Origin: Alphaproteobacteria bacterium
Lineage (GTDB): Bacteria > Pseudomonadota > Alphaproteobacteria > ATCC43930 > CGMCC-115725
NCBI GenBank assembly: GCA_017353855.1
Contig: JAFMSA010000170.1
Span: 1-7,795 of the forward strand
Reading direction: 5' to 3'
DNA length: 7,795 bases
Below are positions 1-5,710 of this stretch, piece after piece (within the stretch, counting starts at the first letter, position 1; each line of letters begins with the position of its first letter). The notes under the pieces were generated by a model. The model did no database searches, had not been told where the DNA came from, and worked only from the letters and a program-made list of their open reading frames with translations. The translations under genes and the position numbers were made by a program.

Positions 1-2
1 AG

Positions 3-242
3 AACGCGCCGATCTTCGCGCTCGTGGCGGACATCCCGAAGGGACCGTGGCCACGGGCATGGCCCCCTGCGGTGCGCTGCCGGCGCACCGATGATACCTC
101 ACCGGACGGCGATGCAGCTCAACGGGCCCCGTCAGGATCATCCTTGCTAACGCATGCAGATGCGACTTGGGGTGGCGCTGCACTTCGCGCGCCTGCGGGC
201 TTCGCCACCGATCTGAGGCGGATTGTTGCCCAGGCCGCCTGA
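3..242 (+). CDS. Possible C-terminal end of an unidentified protein (cut by left edge)
   Basis: A stop-free reading frame enters from the left edge and ends at a TGA at 240-242, 20 bases before the methyltransferase start. Its first 25 or so codons are strongly G/C at the third position and begin with residues NAPIFALVADIPKGPW, which looks like real coding sequence. From about position 95 the third-position bias weakens and the residues become less protein-like, so the true gene may be frameshifted or the frame may be fortuitous there. I recognise no family or motif. If real, it would be transcribed in the same direction as the methyltransferase and could share its transcript. The other two + frames both stop earlier, near 93 and 150. 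Confidence 0.25.
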   Translation, partial: NAPIFALVADIPKGPWPRAWPPAVRCRRTDDTSPDGDAAQRAPSGSSLLTHADATWGGAALRAPAGFATDLRRIVAQAA

Positions 243-262
243 TCAACCCGGTGAGGATGAGA

Positions 263-1084
263 ATGCCGGACAATCCCGTCGAGACGCACTACACCCGGAA
301 CGATCTGGCCGAGGTGATCCTCGCGGCGTTGAGGGCCGCCGGGAAGGATGTGGACCATTTGACGCCGGATGATCTCGCGCCGGTTGATGAGTTCCATGGC
401 GGCCAGCGGCAGGCCACGATCCGGCTCGCCGAACTCGTCGGCTTGACGGGAGCCGCGCGCGTGCTCGACGTCGGCGCGGGGATCGGCGGGCCGTCACGGT
501 ATCTCGCCTGGCGTTACGGATGCCGGGTCAGCGGCATCGACTTGACCGCCGAATTCGTGCAGGTGGCCGAGATGCTGACGCGCCGCACGGGCCTCGTCGG
601 GAGGGTCGATTATCGCCAAGCAACCGCCCTCGATCTGCCCTTCGAGGATATGAGCTTCGATGTCGTCTGGTCGCAGAACGCTGCGATGAACATCGCCGAC
701 CGCGACCGGCTCTACGGCGAGATGCGGCGCGTGCTGCGACCAGGCGGGAAGCTCGCGTTGCAGGAGGTCGGTCTTGGTCCGCAGGGGCCGCCGCATTATC
801 CGGTGCAATGGGCGCGGGAGCCCGGCATCAGCTTCCTGTTCACACCGGAGGCGACCCGCGAGAAGCTCGTTGCGACGGGTTTGCGCGTTCTCATATGGCA
901 GGATACGACGGACGCCTCGCTCGATTCGGCACGGCGGAGGGTACGTGCGGCGGCTGGGCCGGCGGCGCTCGGCACGCACCTGATCCTCGGAGCCGACGGG
1001 CCGGCAATGGCGCGCAACTCGGTGCGCAATCTCGAGGAGCGCCGCGTGGCATTGTTCAACGCCGTGCTCGAGCGCGCGCGCTGA
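263..1084 (+). CDS. Class I SAM-dependent methyltransferase
   Basis: Predicted soluble methyltransferase of 273 residues with a Rossmann-type S-adenosylmethionine domain. Motif I is VLDVGAGIGG at residues 67-76. The acidic end of the second strand follows in SGIDLT (about 91-96), and LDLPFEDMSFDVVWSQNA (about 126-143) matches motifs II/III. The post-motif RRVLRPGGKLAL is the usual UbiE/Methyltransf_11 signature. The DEFHGGQRQAT segment (42-52) before the SAM fold is typical of small-molecule methyltransferases such as the sarcosine/dimethylglycine N-methyltransferase and tocopherol methyltransferase groups. The acceptor cannot be read from sequence. Start choice: GAGG at 253-256 lies six bases before ATG 263. 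An in-frame ATG at 257 has no room for a ribosome site, and the reading frame further upstream is unlikely to be translated. It converges on the lactonase-like gene with a 38-base gap. Family certain, substrate unknown. Confidence 0.9.
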   Translation: MPDNPVETHYTRNDLAEVILAALRAAGKDVDHLTPDDLAPVDEFHGGQRQATIRLAELVGLTGAARVLDVGAGIGGPSRYLAWRYGCRVSGIDLTAEFVQVAEMLTRRTGLVGRVDYRQATALDLPFEDMSFDVVWSQNAAMNIADRDRLYGEMRRVLRPGGKLALQEVGLGPQGPPHYPVQWAREPGISFLFTPEATREKLVATGLRVLIWQDTTDASLDSARRRVRAAAGPAALGTHLILGADGPAMARNSVRNLEERRVALFNAVLERAR

Positions 1085-1122
1085 ACAGGCGACCAGCTCC
1101 TGGCCTTTTGCCCGGCAGCGAG

Positions 1123-1926
1123 CTAGTTCTTCGGCATAACGTCGAGGCGAACTGCGATCCCTTCGAGCTCCAGGCGCGGTGCCGGGTACTGCCGCATGAC
1201 GAGCGGGTCGTGTCCGGGGATGATGTGCTGCGGGCTCGGGGCAAGGGCGCGCAGCGTATCGTAGGCTGCCAGCATGTCGCCGATGTGAAAGGCTGCGGTG
1301 AAGGGGCGGCCTGTCTCCATATTCTCGTAGTAGTGCGTGACGTCGGAGGCGAGCACGACCCAGCCGCGGCTCGTATGCACGCGTACGAATTGCATGCCCG
1401 GAGTATGGCCGCCTACAGGGTGCAGTGTGACGCCCGGCGCCAACTCCGCGGGACCGTTATAGAGTTTGACGCGCCGCGCAAAATTGAGTCGCACGACGCC
1501 GACCACGTCCTCGACCTCGAACGAATGCGCGAGATGTGGATACCGCATAAAGCGGCCGGTTGTATAGTGCAGCTCCGCCTCCTGCAGGTGAAACTGCGCC
1601 GCCGGGAAGAGGTGGTAGGTGCCGACATGGTCGTAATGCATGTGCGTCAGGATCACGTCCTCGACGGTGCCGGCATCGACGCCGAGGAGAGCCAAGGAGC
1701 CGGCCGGGCAACGCAGATGGCGGCGACCGCGGGAGGCAGCGACTTCGGCGGTAAATCCGGTATCGATGACGACCGTTCGATGCGGCGCGATGGCGACCCA
1801 AACGAAATAGTCCATCGGCATCGGGCCGTCATGCGGGTCGCCGCCGATGAAATGGTCACAGCGCCGGGCGTCGCGCTCGGCATAGCGAATGGCATAGAGC
1901 TCATACTCGGGGAGATGCGCGTCCAT
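1123..1926 (-). CDS. Metallo-beta-lactamase-fold hydrolase, N-acyl homoserine lactonase family
   Basis: A 267-residue cytoplasmic-looking protein without a signal peptide. The dinuclear-metal motif is HMHYDH at 95-100, with further expected ligands H174 (GGHTPG), D195 (LASD) and H239 (PGHDP), so all metal positions are filled. The length, the HTPG element and the C-terminal GHDP element fit AHL lactonases of the AiiA/AttM type, which open the lactone ring of quorum-sensing acyl homoserine lactones. The assignment to AHL as substrate is inference. The active-site Tyr of AiiA, three residues after the bridging Asp, appears here as H198 followed by Y199-Y200, so another lactone or ester may be the real substrate. 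Start: CCGAGG (minus strand) stands about five bases before the ATG. It lies downstream of the CinA-like gene on the same strand with a 221-base gap, so a separate promoter is likely. It is convergent with the methyltransferase. Confidence 0.87.
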   Translation of the reverse strand: MDAHLPEYELYAIRYAERDARRCDHFIGGDPHDGPMPMDYFVWVAIAPHRTVVIDTGFTAEVAASRGRRHLRCPAGSLALLGVDAGTVEDVILTHMHYDHVGTYHLFPAAQFHLQEAELHYTTGRFMRYPHLAHSFEVEDVVGVVRLNFARRVKLYNGPAELAPGVTLHPVGGHTPGMQFVRVHTSRGWVVLASDVTHYYENMETGRPFTAAFHIGDMLAAYDTLRALAPSPQHIIPGHDPLVMRQYPAPRLELEGIAVRLDVMPKN

Positions 1927-1971
1927 ATTGACCTCGGGATTGCGAAAGCGCCGCGACGACGGAGCTCTGTG

Positions 1972-1993
1972 GGCGCCGCTTATAGACGGCGCC
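1972..1993. repeat. Inverted repeat upstream of the lactonase-like gene, possible operator
   Basis: A perfect 7-base inverted repeat, GGCGCCG at 1972-1978 and CGGCGCC at 1987-1993, surrounds an 8-base AT-rich spacer. On the minus strand the spacer reads TCTATAAG, containing a TATAAG that resembles a -10 box about 53 bases before the lactonase-like start codon. No good -35 hexamer stands 17 bases upstream, so the promoter reading is weak. The arrangement would suit a repressor covering the -10 region, or a hairpin in the leader. The rest of the 1927-2147 gap shows no gene. Confidence 0.35.
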
Positions 1994-2147
1994 GGGACAT
2001 CGAGCCGCGGCCGGATCGTATCCTTGGCGCATCAAAGCCTTCAACACCCGGGCAATCCATGACGACGCGATCTCCCGGCTGGGTGTGGACTGCGAAGCCG
2101 AATGTCTTCCCCTGCTTCGCGTTTCTTGCTTCCACGACATCAGCACA

Positions 2148-2633
2148 TCAGACGAGCCCCTTTTCCAACAGATCCAATGCCGCAATGCAGAAGGCGCGCA
2201 TGTTGTCCGACCGATCGCTGTTGCCGGTTTCGATCGTTATCGAGCGCTCCCCCTGGGGTCCGATGACGGCAATACAGGAGTGGCCTGCGGCGTGGCCGTA
2301 TCGGCTGCCGGTCGGTCCGGCGGTCCCGGTTTCACCGACCGACCAGGTCGTGGCGAGCTTGCCGCGTATTTTGCGCGCAAAGAGCAGCGCATAGGCCTCC
2401 GTCGACGGCGTAATGCCGGTCAATTCCTGCTCGCTGACCTCGAGCAATGCGCTGCGTGACTGGCGCGTATAGACGACGGCACCCCCGATGAAATAGGCCG
2501 AAGCACCGGGAATCGCCAACAGCGCCGCCGATATCAGGCCGGCCGTCGAGGATTCGGCGATGCCGATCGTCTCACCGCGCGCCTTCAGCAGCGACGCGAT
2601 CCGCTCCGCCTGCGGCAGCAACTCCTCCAACAT
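2148..2633 (-). CDS. CinA C-terminal-domain protein (PncC-like nicotinamide-nucleotide amidase family)
   Basis: A 161-residue stand-alone CinA C-terminal domain, close in length to E. coli PncC (about 165 residues), which deamidates nicotinamide mononucleotide in the pyridine nucleotide salvage cycle. Visible signatures are the N-terminal AESSTAGL (26-33, AESCTGGL in PncC), IPGASAYFIGGAVVY (41-55), and a later GTAGPTG-RYG-AAGHS stretch. Y55 is kept, but the position of the conserved lysine a few residues later carries R60. The first Gly of TGG is Ala and the usual Cys is Ser. These differences make amidase activity plausible but not certain. Start: GAGGAGG lies seven bases before ATG 2633. 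A TTG at 2651 would give a longer frame but would place that ribosome site inside the gene. It is divergent from the alpha/beta hydrolase, with 107 bases between starts. No cinA N-terminal domain or recA is in view. Confidence 0.85.
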   Translation of the reverse strand: MLEELLPQAERIASLLKARGETIGIAESSTAGLISAALLAIPGASAYFIGGAVVYTRQSRSALLEVSEQELTGITPSTEAYALLFARKIRGKLATTWSVGETGTAGPTGSRYGHAAGHSCIAVIGPQGERSITIETGNSDRSDNMRAFCIAALDLLEKGLV

Positions 2634-2740
2634 CGCTCGTCCTCCTCGCAAGATCAGCCCGCAGCTGTCATACCAGCACAGATCCTCCTATGAGGTCCAC
2701 CGGGGTCGCGGTAAACTTTTCACGCTAGAGGGAGAATGCG
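2634..2740. promoter_or_regulatory. Divergent intergenic region with ribosome sites for both flanking genes
   Basis: This 107-base gap separates the start codons of the CinA-like gene (minus) and the alpha/beta hydrolase (plus), so promoters for both must lie here or overlap the genes. The minus-strand ribosome site is GAGGAGG near 2641-2647. The plus-strand site is AGAGGGAGA at 2727-2735. TAAACT at 2712-2717 could be a plus-strand -10 element, but I see no matching -35. No clear operator dyad was found. Confidence 0.4.
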
Positions 2741-3559
2741 ATGCCGACATTCAGTGCCGCCCCTGACCTGGTCATGCATTACGAACTCGACGACTTTGCA
2801 GATCCCTGGCGTGAGAAGCAGACAATCCTGCTGCTGCACGGCAATGCCGAGAGCAGTGCGGCGTGGTATGCCTGGGTTCCGCATCTCGCTCGCCACTATC
2901 GGGTGGTCCGCCCTGACATGCGGGGTTTTGGCGACTCGACGCCGATGCCGCGCGATTTCCGATGGACACTCGACCTGTTAATCGACGACTTCAGCCGGTT
3001 GCTGGATATGCTGGAAGTCAGCCGTTTCCATCTGATCGGCGCCAAGATCGGCGGCACGATCGCGCGCGCTTTCGCGGCACGGAGGCCCGAACGGGTGATC
3101 AGTTTGACAGTGGTCGGCACGCCGCCGCCATTGCGAGAAGGAGCGGCGGAGCGTGCCCCCGAGCTGGCCGACGAATTCGAAACCAATGGTGTCGAGCACT
3201 GGGCGCGCCGTACGATGGCAGGCCGTCTCGGCAGCACATTTCCGCCGGAAGGGGTCGAGTGGTGGATCAAGTTCATGGGCCGCACTGCAGTCTCGACCCA
3301 GGTCGGCTTTATGAAAACTATCGCCTGCGCCGATATTCGGGCGGACCTACCCAAGATCCAATGCCCGACCCTCGTCATCACGACCGACGGCAGCGGGCTT
3401 GCTTCAGTTGACGAGACCAAGGTTTGGGCACAGCAGATCCGCCATTCGAGCTTGCTGGTGCTGTCAGGCAACTCCTATCACGTTGCAGCGAGCCATGCCG
3501 AGCGCTGCGCCGAAGCGGCACTCGACTTCATCGGCCAGCACCCCGGCAACTCGCGCTGA
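2741..3559 (+). CDS. Alpha/beta-hydrolase-fold protein with Lys in place of the nucleophilic Ser
   Basis: A 272-residue protein of the alpha/beta hydrolase superfamily, resembling 3-oxoadipate enol-lactonase/epoxide-hydrolase-type members. LLLHGNAESSAAW (30-42) is the oxyanion-hole HG region, and RPDMRGFGDS (57-66) is the classic strand-4 element. The nucleophile elbow reads LIGAKIGG (98-105), so K102 (AAG, 3044-3046) sits where Ser is normally found in G-x-S-x-G. The acid D216 (ITTDGSGL) and the histidine H247 (NSYHVAAS) are both present at the usual places. The reaction is therefore unclear: it may be a non-hydrolytic or binding protein, or use unusual catalysis. Start: AGAGGGAGA lies just upstream of ATG 2741; an ATG at 2736 is in another frame. 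It is a single gene, followed by tandem hairpins, and unrelated in strand to the LLM cluster. Confidence 0.88.
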   Translation: MPTFSAAPDLVMHYELDDFADPWREKQTILLLHGNAESSAAWYAWVPHLARHYRVVRPDMRGFGDSTPMPRDFRWTLDLLIDDFSRLLDMLEVSRFHLIGAKIGGTIARAFAARRPERVISLTVVGTPPPLREGAAERAPELADEFETNGVEHWARRTMAGRLGSTFPPEGVEWWIKFMGRTAVSTQVGFMKTIACADIRADLPKIQCPTLVITTDGSGLASVDETKVWAQQIRHSSLLVLSGNSYHVAASHAERCAEAALDFIGQHPGNSR

Positions 3560-3602
3560 TTGCTAAGCGTCGAAGGCCGATATCAACTGTTCGGGTCGCA
3601 CG

Positions 3603-3653
3603 AGCGGCTGGAGGCGCGGGGCCGGCCGCTGCAGCACAGGAACTATTCCTGTG
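3603..3653 (+). terminator. Tandem hairpins downstream of the alpha/beta hydrolase
   Basis: Two stem-loops follow one another starting 44 bases after the hydrolase stop. The first pairs AGCGGCTGG (3603-3611) with CCGGCCGCT (3622-3630), nine pairs including one G-T wobble, loop ten bases. The second pairs CACAGGAA (3635-3642) with TTCCTGTG (3646-3653), eight perfect pairs around a CTA loop. Neither is followed by a run of T, so this is not a textbook intrinsic terminator. It may still end or stabilise the transcript, or the second dyad may be a protein-binding site. Confidence 0.4.
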
Positions 3654-3895
3654 TCGCTTGAATAGCCTGACCCCGACCCATTTCACAGCACAGCGTAGCC
3701 CGGGGGAGGAAGCGGCGGCGTCGCCCGGTAAGAAAGATCGTTTCGGATGTCGAGGAGTGCCGCGAATTGTCGGCGGATCAAGGCGACGAGGTCCGAGATA
3801 ATCGCTCGGGGCGGCGGGAGCGTAACGTCGAGGGGCCGGACCGCCTTGCGCGTCGGCATCCGCAGTGATGGTGAATTATTGGTAACAGCGCTTCT

Positions 3896-3911
3896 CGCCG
3901 GACGTCCGGCG
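3896..3911. repeat. Perfect 16-base palindrome
   Basis: CGCCGGACGTCCGGCG at 3896-3911 is identical to its own reverse complement. It lies in the gene-poor region, far from any start codon, so a regulatory role is not evident. Such a palindrome can be a protein-binding site, but GC-rich DNA produces some by chance. Confidence 0.4.
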
Positions 3912-4218
3912 GGCGCAAACCTTCGCCGCCGCCCCAGGGCAGCGCGCATGGTGCCGGATAAGGCAGTGACGGTGACGCCGGGCAGACTGGGGCGGTGGAA
4001 CTGTCGAACGATGGTCCGGATCGCGCGCAGATCGAATGCCGACGGGCGCGCCCGCGGGCTGCCACGACATCAGGGCGCACCTGACGCGAACGTGCGCCTC
4101 ACCGTCGATCTTCTGAAGTGGATCACAAAGCCGCTGCCGCCGGACGCTGCGCAGCGTGCAACCGGCTGCTTGCTCGACGCTTCGCAGTGACGACCAATTG
4201 ATCGTCGCGAGCCTCTCG

Positions 4219-4235
4219 ATCGCAGCGCCTGCGAT
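4219..4235 (-). terminator. Small hairpin downstream of the first LLM gene
   Basis: ATCGCA (4219-4224) and TGCGAT (4230-4235) form a six-pair stem with a five-base loop, about 35 bases beyond the stop of the minus-strand LLM gene. There is no following T-run on the minus strand, so its role as a terminator is only a possibility. Confidence 0.2.
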
Positions 4236-4269
4236 ACGCGGCGGTCGGCAAAACACGAGCCATTTTAAT

Positions 4270-5325
4270 CTAATGGAGCCGCGGCTGCACCTTTTCGCAC
4301 AACAGCTGCAGTGAGCGCATCACCCGCTCGTGCGCAATCAGCCCGCCGCAATTCATTTCAGCCAGAATCCCGGCGAGGCCAAGCTCCTCCTTCAGGCCCT
4401 GGAGGCGATCGGCGACCATTTCCGGCGTGCCGACGATGGCCTTGCCCTGCAGCGCCTCGTCGTAACTGATCGTCTGCAGCCGCTGACCGCCTTCGATCCG
4501 CCGCGCGGTGTCCGAGATACCGGAACGGTTTGCGGACTCTTCGAGTCGGGCACCTAAATAACGGTAGAAATGCATCAGGCTCTCTTCGGGGTCCGCGCGT
4601 GCCTGTTCCACAGTATCGCCGACATAAACGGGCGCGCGCAGGTACACTTCCCCCTCGCCCGGATGGCCGGCGGACTTCCAGGCTTCGCGATAGATCTCCA
4701 GATTGGGCTTAATGTCTTCAAGTGTGCCGCGGCGGGCGCCGACAAAGATTGCGTAGCCCTGCCGGCCGGAGGAGACGAAGGTGTCCTCGTGGTTCGCCGC
4801 GATCCGGATCGGCGGATGCGGGTTGTGATACGGCTTCGGCACCAGACGGACATTCTCGAAACGGTAGTATTTGCCGGCGAACGAGAAGGCTTCCTCGGTC
4901 CAGGCTCGCTTGACGACTTCAAGGACTTCGACAAACCGTTCACGGCTTTCGCCATAGGGTATGCCATAAGCCTCGTAGGCGCGAGGAAAGCCGCTGCGTC
5001 CGACGCCGAAGATCAGCCGGCCGTGGCTGACGTGGTCGGTCGTTGCGGCTTCTTCGGCCAGCCGCAGGGGTTGGCACAACGGCAGAACCTGGACCGCGAG
5101 GCCGATCTTTATATTGTCTGTGCGCGCGGCGATGGCGCTCGCGATGTTGAGGGGCGCCGCCAACACCGACCGCTCGGGCGCCATATGGATCTCGGCGAGC
5201 CAAACCGCGTCGAGCCCCCAGCGCTCGGCGGCATCGACCTGCGCAAAGGACTGGGCGAAGGCCTCTGCCTCGGTTTGACCTCGACGCCGCTGAAACTCAT
5301 GGAACATGCCGAATTCGAAAGCCAT
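4270..5325 (-). CDS. LLM-class flavin-dependent oxidoreductase (luciferase-like), third in the cluster
   Basis: A 351-residue luciferase-like monooxygenase with a TIM-barrel fold, the usual length for the family. Such enzymes generally use reduced flavin (FMNH2 in most proteobacteria, F420 in some other bacteria) and oxygen to oxidise an organic substrate. Visible family features are WGLDAVWLAEIH (36-47), IKIGLAVQVLPL (72-83), GRLIFGVGRSG (102-112), the Y-ESRERF segment after it, and the C-terminal VGTPEMVADRL element. The site corresponding to the EHH of bacterial luciferase reads E45-I46-H47, so only the second histidine is kept. It is a clear paralogue of the gene at the right edge, sharing long identical stretches and the terminal RSLQLLCEKV-PRLH. 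Start: AGGAG at 5335-5339 and GAGG at 5330-5333 precede the ATG. The region upstream is an insertion-element-like remnant, which may carry or have displaced its promoter. Confidence 0.92.
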   Translation of the reverse strand: MAFEFGMFHEFQRRRGQTEAEAFAQSFAQVDAAERWGLDAVWLAEIHMAPERSVLAAPLNIASAIAARTDNIKIGLAVQVLPLCQPLRLAEEAATTDHVSHGRLIFGVGRSGFPRAYEAYGIPYGESRERFVEVLEVVKRAWTEEAFSFAGKYYRFENVRLVPKPYHNPHPPIRIAANHEDTFVSSGRQGYAIFVGARRGTLEDIKPNLEIYREAWKSAGHPGEGEVYLRAPVYVGDTVEQARADPEESLMHFYRYLGARLEESANRSGISDTARRIEGGQRLQTISYDEALQGKAIVGTPEMVADRLQGLKEELGLAGILAEMNCGGLIAHERVMRSLQLLCEKVQPRLH

Positions 5326-5375
5326 CGAACCTCACTCCTGTCTGTCCCGTCATCGAAATCTTTCCGGGGCGGATA

Positions 5376-5396
5376 CCCCTGGCTTTAGACATGGGG
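5376..5396 (-). repeat. Imperfect subterminal palindrome of the element remnant
   Basis: CCCC at 5376-5379 faces GGGG at 5393-5396, with GGC/GAC (5381-5383, 5388-5390) around a TTTA loop. One G-A mismatch interrupts what would otherwise be a GGC-TTTA-GCC stem, as if a functional end had decayed. The CCCC can alternatively pair with GGGG at 5366-5369. Confidence 0.45.
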
Positions 5397-5401
5397 AGGA
5401 G

Positions 5402-5446
5402 CCCCGCCGCCAGGACGGGGACACCCCATTTGCCCCGTAAGGGGGC
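5402..5446 (-). repeat. Pair of GC hairpins next to the element end
   Basis: CCCCG (5402-5406) pairs with CGGGG (5416-5420), and GCCCC (5432-5436) pairs with GGGGC (5442-5446) around a five-base loop. A further CCCC at 5423-5426 can compete for the GGGG at 5417-5420. These lie just inside the putative element end and would be part of any structured transcript running on the minus strand. Confidence 0.4.
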
Positions 5447-5455
5447 CTAGTGACA

Positions 5456-5472
5456 GGAAGCTTTTGGCTTCC
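5456..5472 (-). repeat. Six-pair hairpin within the element remnant
   Basis: GGAAGC (5456-5461) and GCTTCC (5467-5472) form a perfect stem with a TTTTG loop. It is one of several stems packed into the 337-base remnant. Confidence 0.4.
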
Positions 5473-5649
5473 GTTCCCCTCGCCAATGTTGCCGAGTAGC
5501 GTTTGAGTACGATCCGTTTCGTGCCCACCCCAAGGGCTGTCTGCATCCGCACCCTCCACGGGTCCGAACTGAGGAAGCATTCGGACGTCGGTCTTGAACT
5601 TCTTGGCAACGTAGTCTCCAAGTTTCCTCTTCGAGTTAGGGGGATCAAG

Positions 5650-5677
5650 CCGGCTTTCGCTCGGACCGAAAGCACGG
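5650..5677 (-). repeat. Ten-pair hairpin with one bulge, near the LuxA-like stop
   Basis: CCG plus GCTTTCG (5650-5659) pairs with CGAAAGC (5667-5673) and CGG (5675-5677), with a single A bulge at 5674 and a seven-base loop. It is the strongest stem of the remnant and lies about 35 bases after the LuxA-like gene on the minus strand. It could act in transcript ending or protection, or be part of a structured RNA. No T-run follows. Confidence 0.4.
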
Positions 5678-5710
5678 CTGTCCGTGGGGTTGCTTACACC
5701 GGCTGGCTGA

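Larger units (their letters stand above)
3654..4269. other. Long region without a supportable gene
   Basis: About 600 bases lie between the hydrolase hairpins and the end of the first LLM gene. Overlapping open frames exist on both strands (for example 3747-4190 plus, 3683-3949 and 3876-4256 minus). They are rich in Arg, Pro and Ala, show no family motif and lack convincing ribosome sites, as expected for GC-rich non-coding DNA. The minus-strand end at 3683-3800 encodes a more protein-like tail (IISDLVALIRRQFAALLDIR) and could be the remains of a decayed gene, but I cannot name it. The segment also holds a 16-base palindrome and a small hairpin, listed separately. Confidence 0.45.
5364..5700 (-). 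mobile_element. Probable remnant of an IS200/IS605-type (TnpB-associated) element end
   Basis: This gap between two LLM genes has no intact gene but looks unlike its neighbours. Its low-coordinate end carries CCCC-TGGCTTTAGACAT-GGGG (5376-5396), close to the GGCTTTAGCC-type subterminal palindrome I associate with IS200/IS605 and IS1341-like elements. CCCCG/CGGGG (5402-5420), the type of hairpin often seen at their right ends, lies next to it. Read on the minus strand, an open frame (5385-5675) ends in a TAA inside the palindrome with a low-complexity PRPGGGAPPHV tail, as TnpB tails often do. No TnpB catalytic region is present, so at most the 3' end and its associated RNA-like structure remain. 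The high-coordinate boundary, about 10 bases from the LuxA-like stop, is a guess. Other explanations are a miniature element or an unrelated structured RNA. Confidence 0.4.

Noticed and set aside
1085..1122. Intrinsic terminator between the convergent methyltransferase and lactonase-like genes
   Set aside because: CCAG-CTC-CTGG followed by CCTTTT is present, but a four-pair stem is too weak to call.
520..2394. Very long + strand open frame (624 codons)
   Set aside because: It overlaps the methyltransferase in another frame and runs antisense across the whole lactonase-like gene and half of the CinA-like gene, all of which have clear family motifs. Its translation has no domain; it is a GC-rich shadow.
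2634..2651. TTG start at 2651 for the CinA-like gene
   Set aside because: The strong GAGGAGG ribosome site would then be inside the coding region; ATG at 2633 has ideal spacing to it and gives the normal family length.
4570..5388. + strand open frame of 272 codons opposite the first LLM gene
   Set aside because: It is antisense to a gene with unmistakable luciferase-like motifs and has no recognisable domain or ribosome site.
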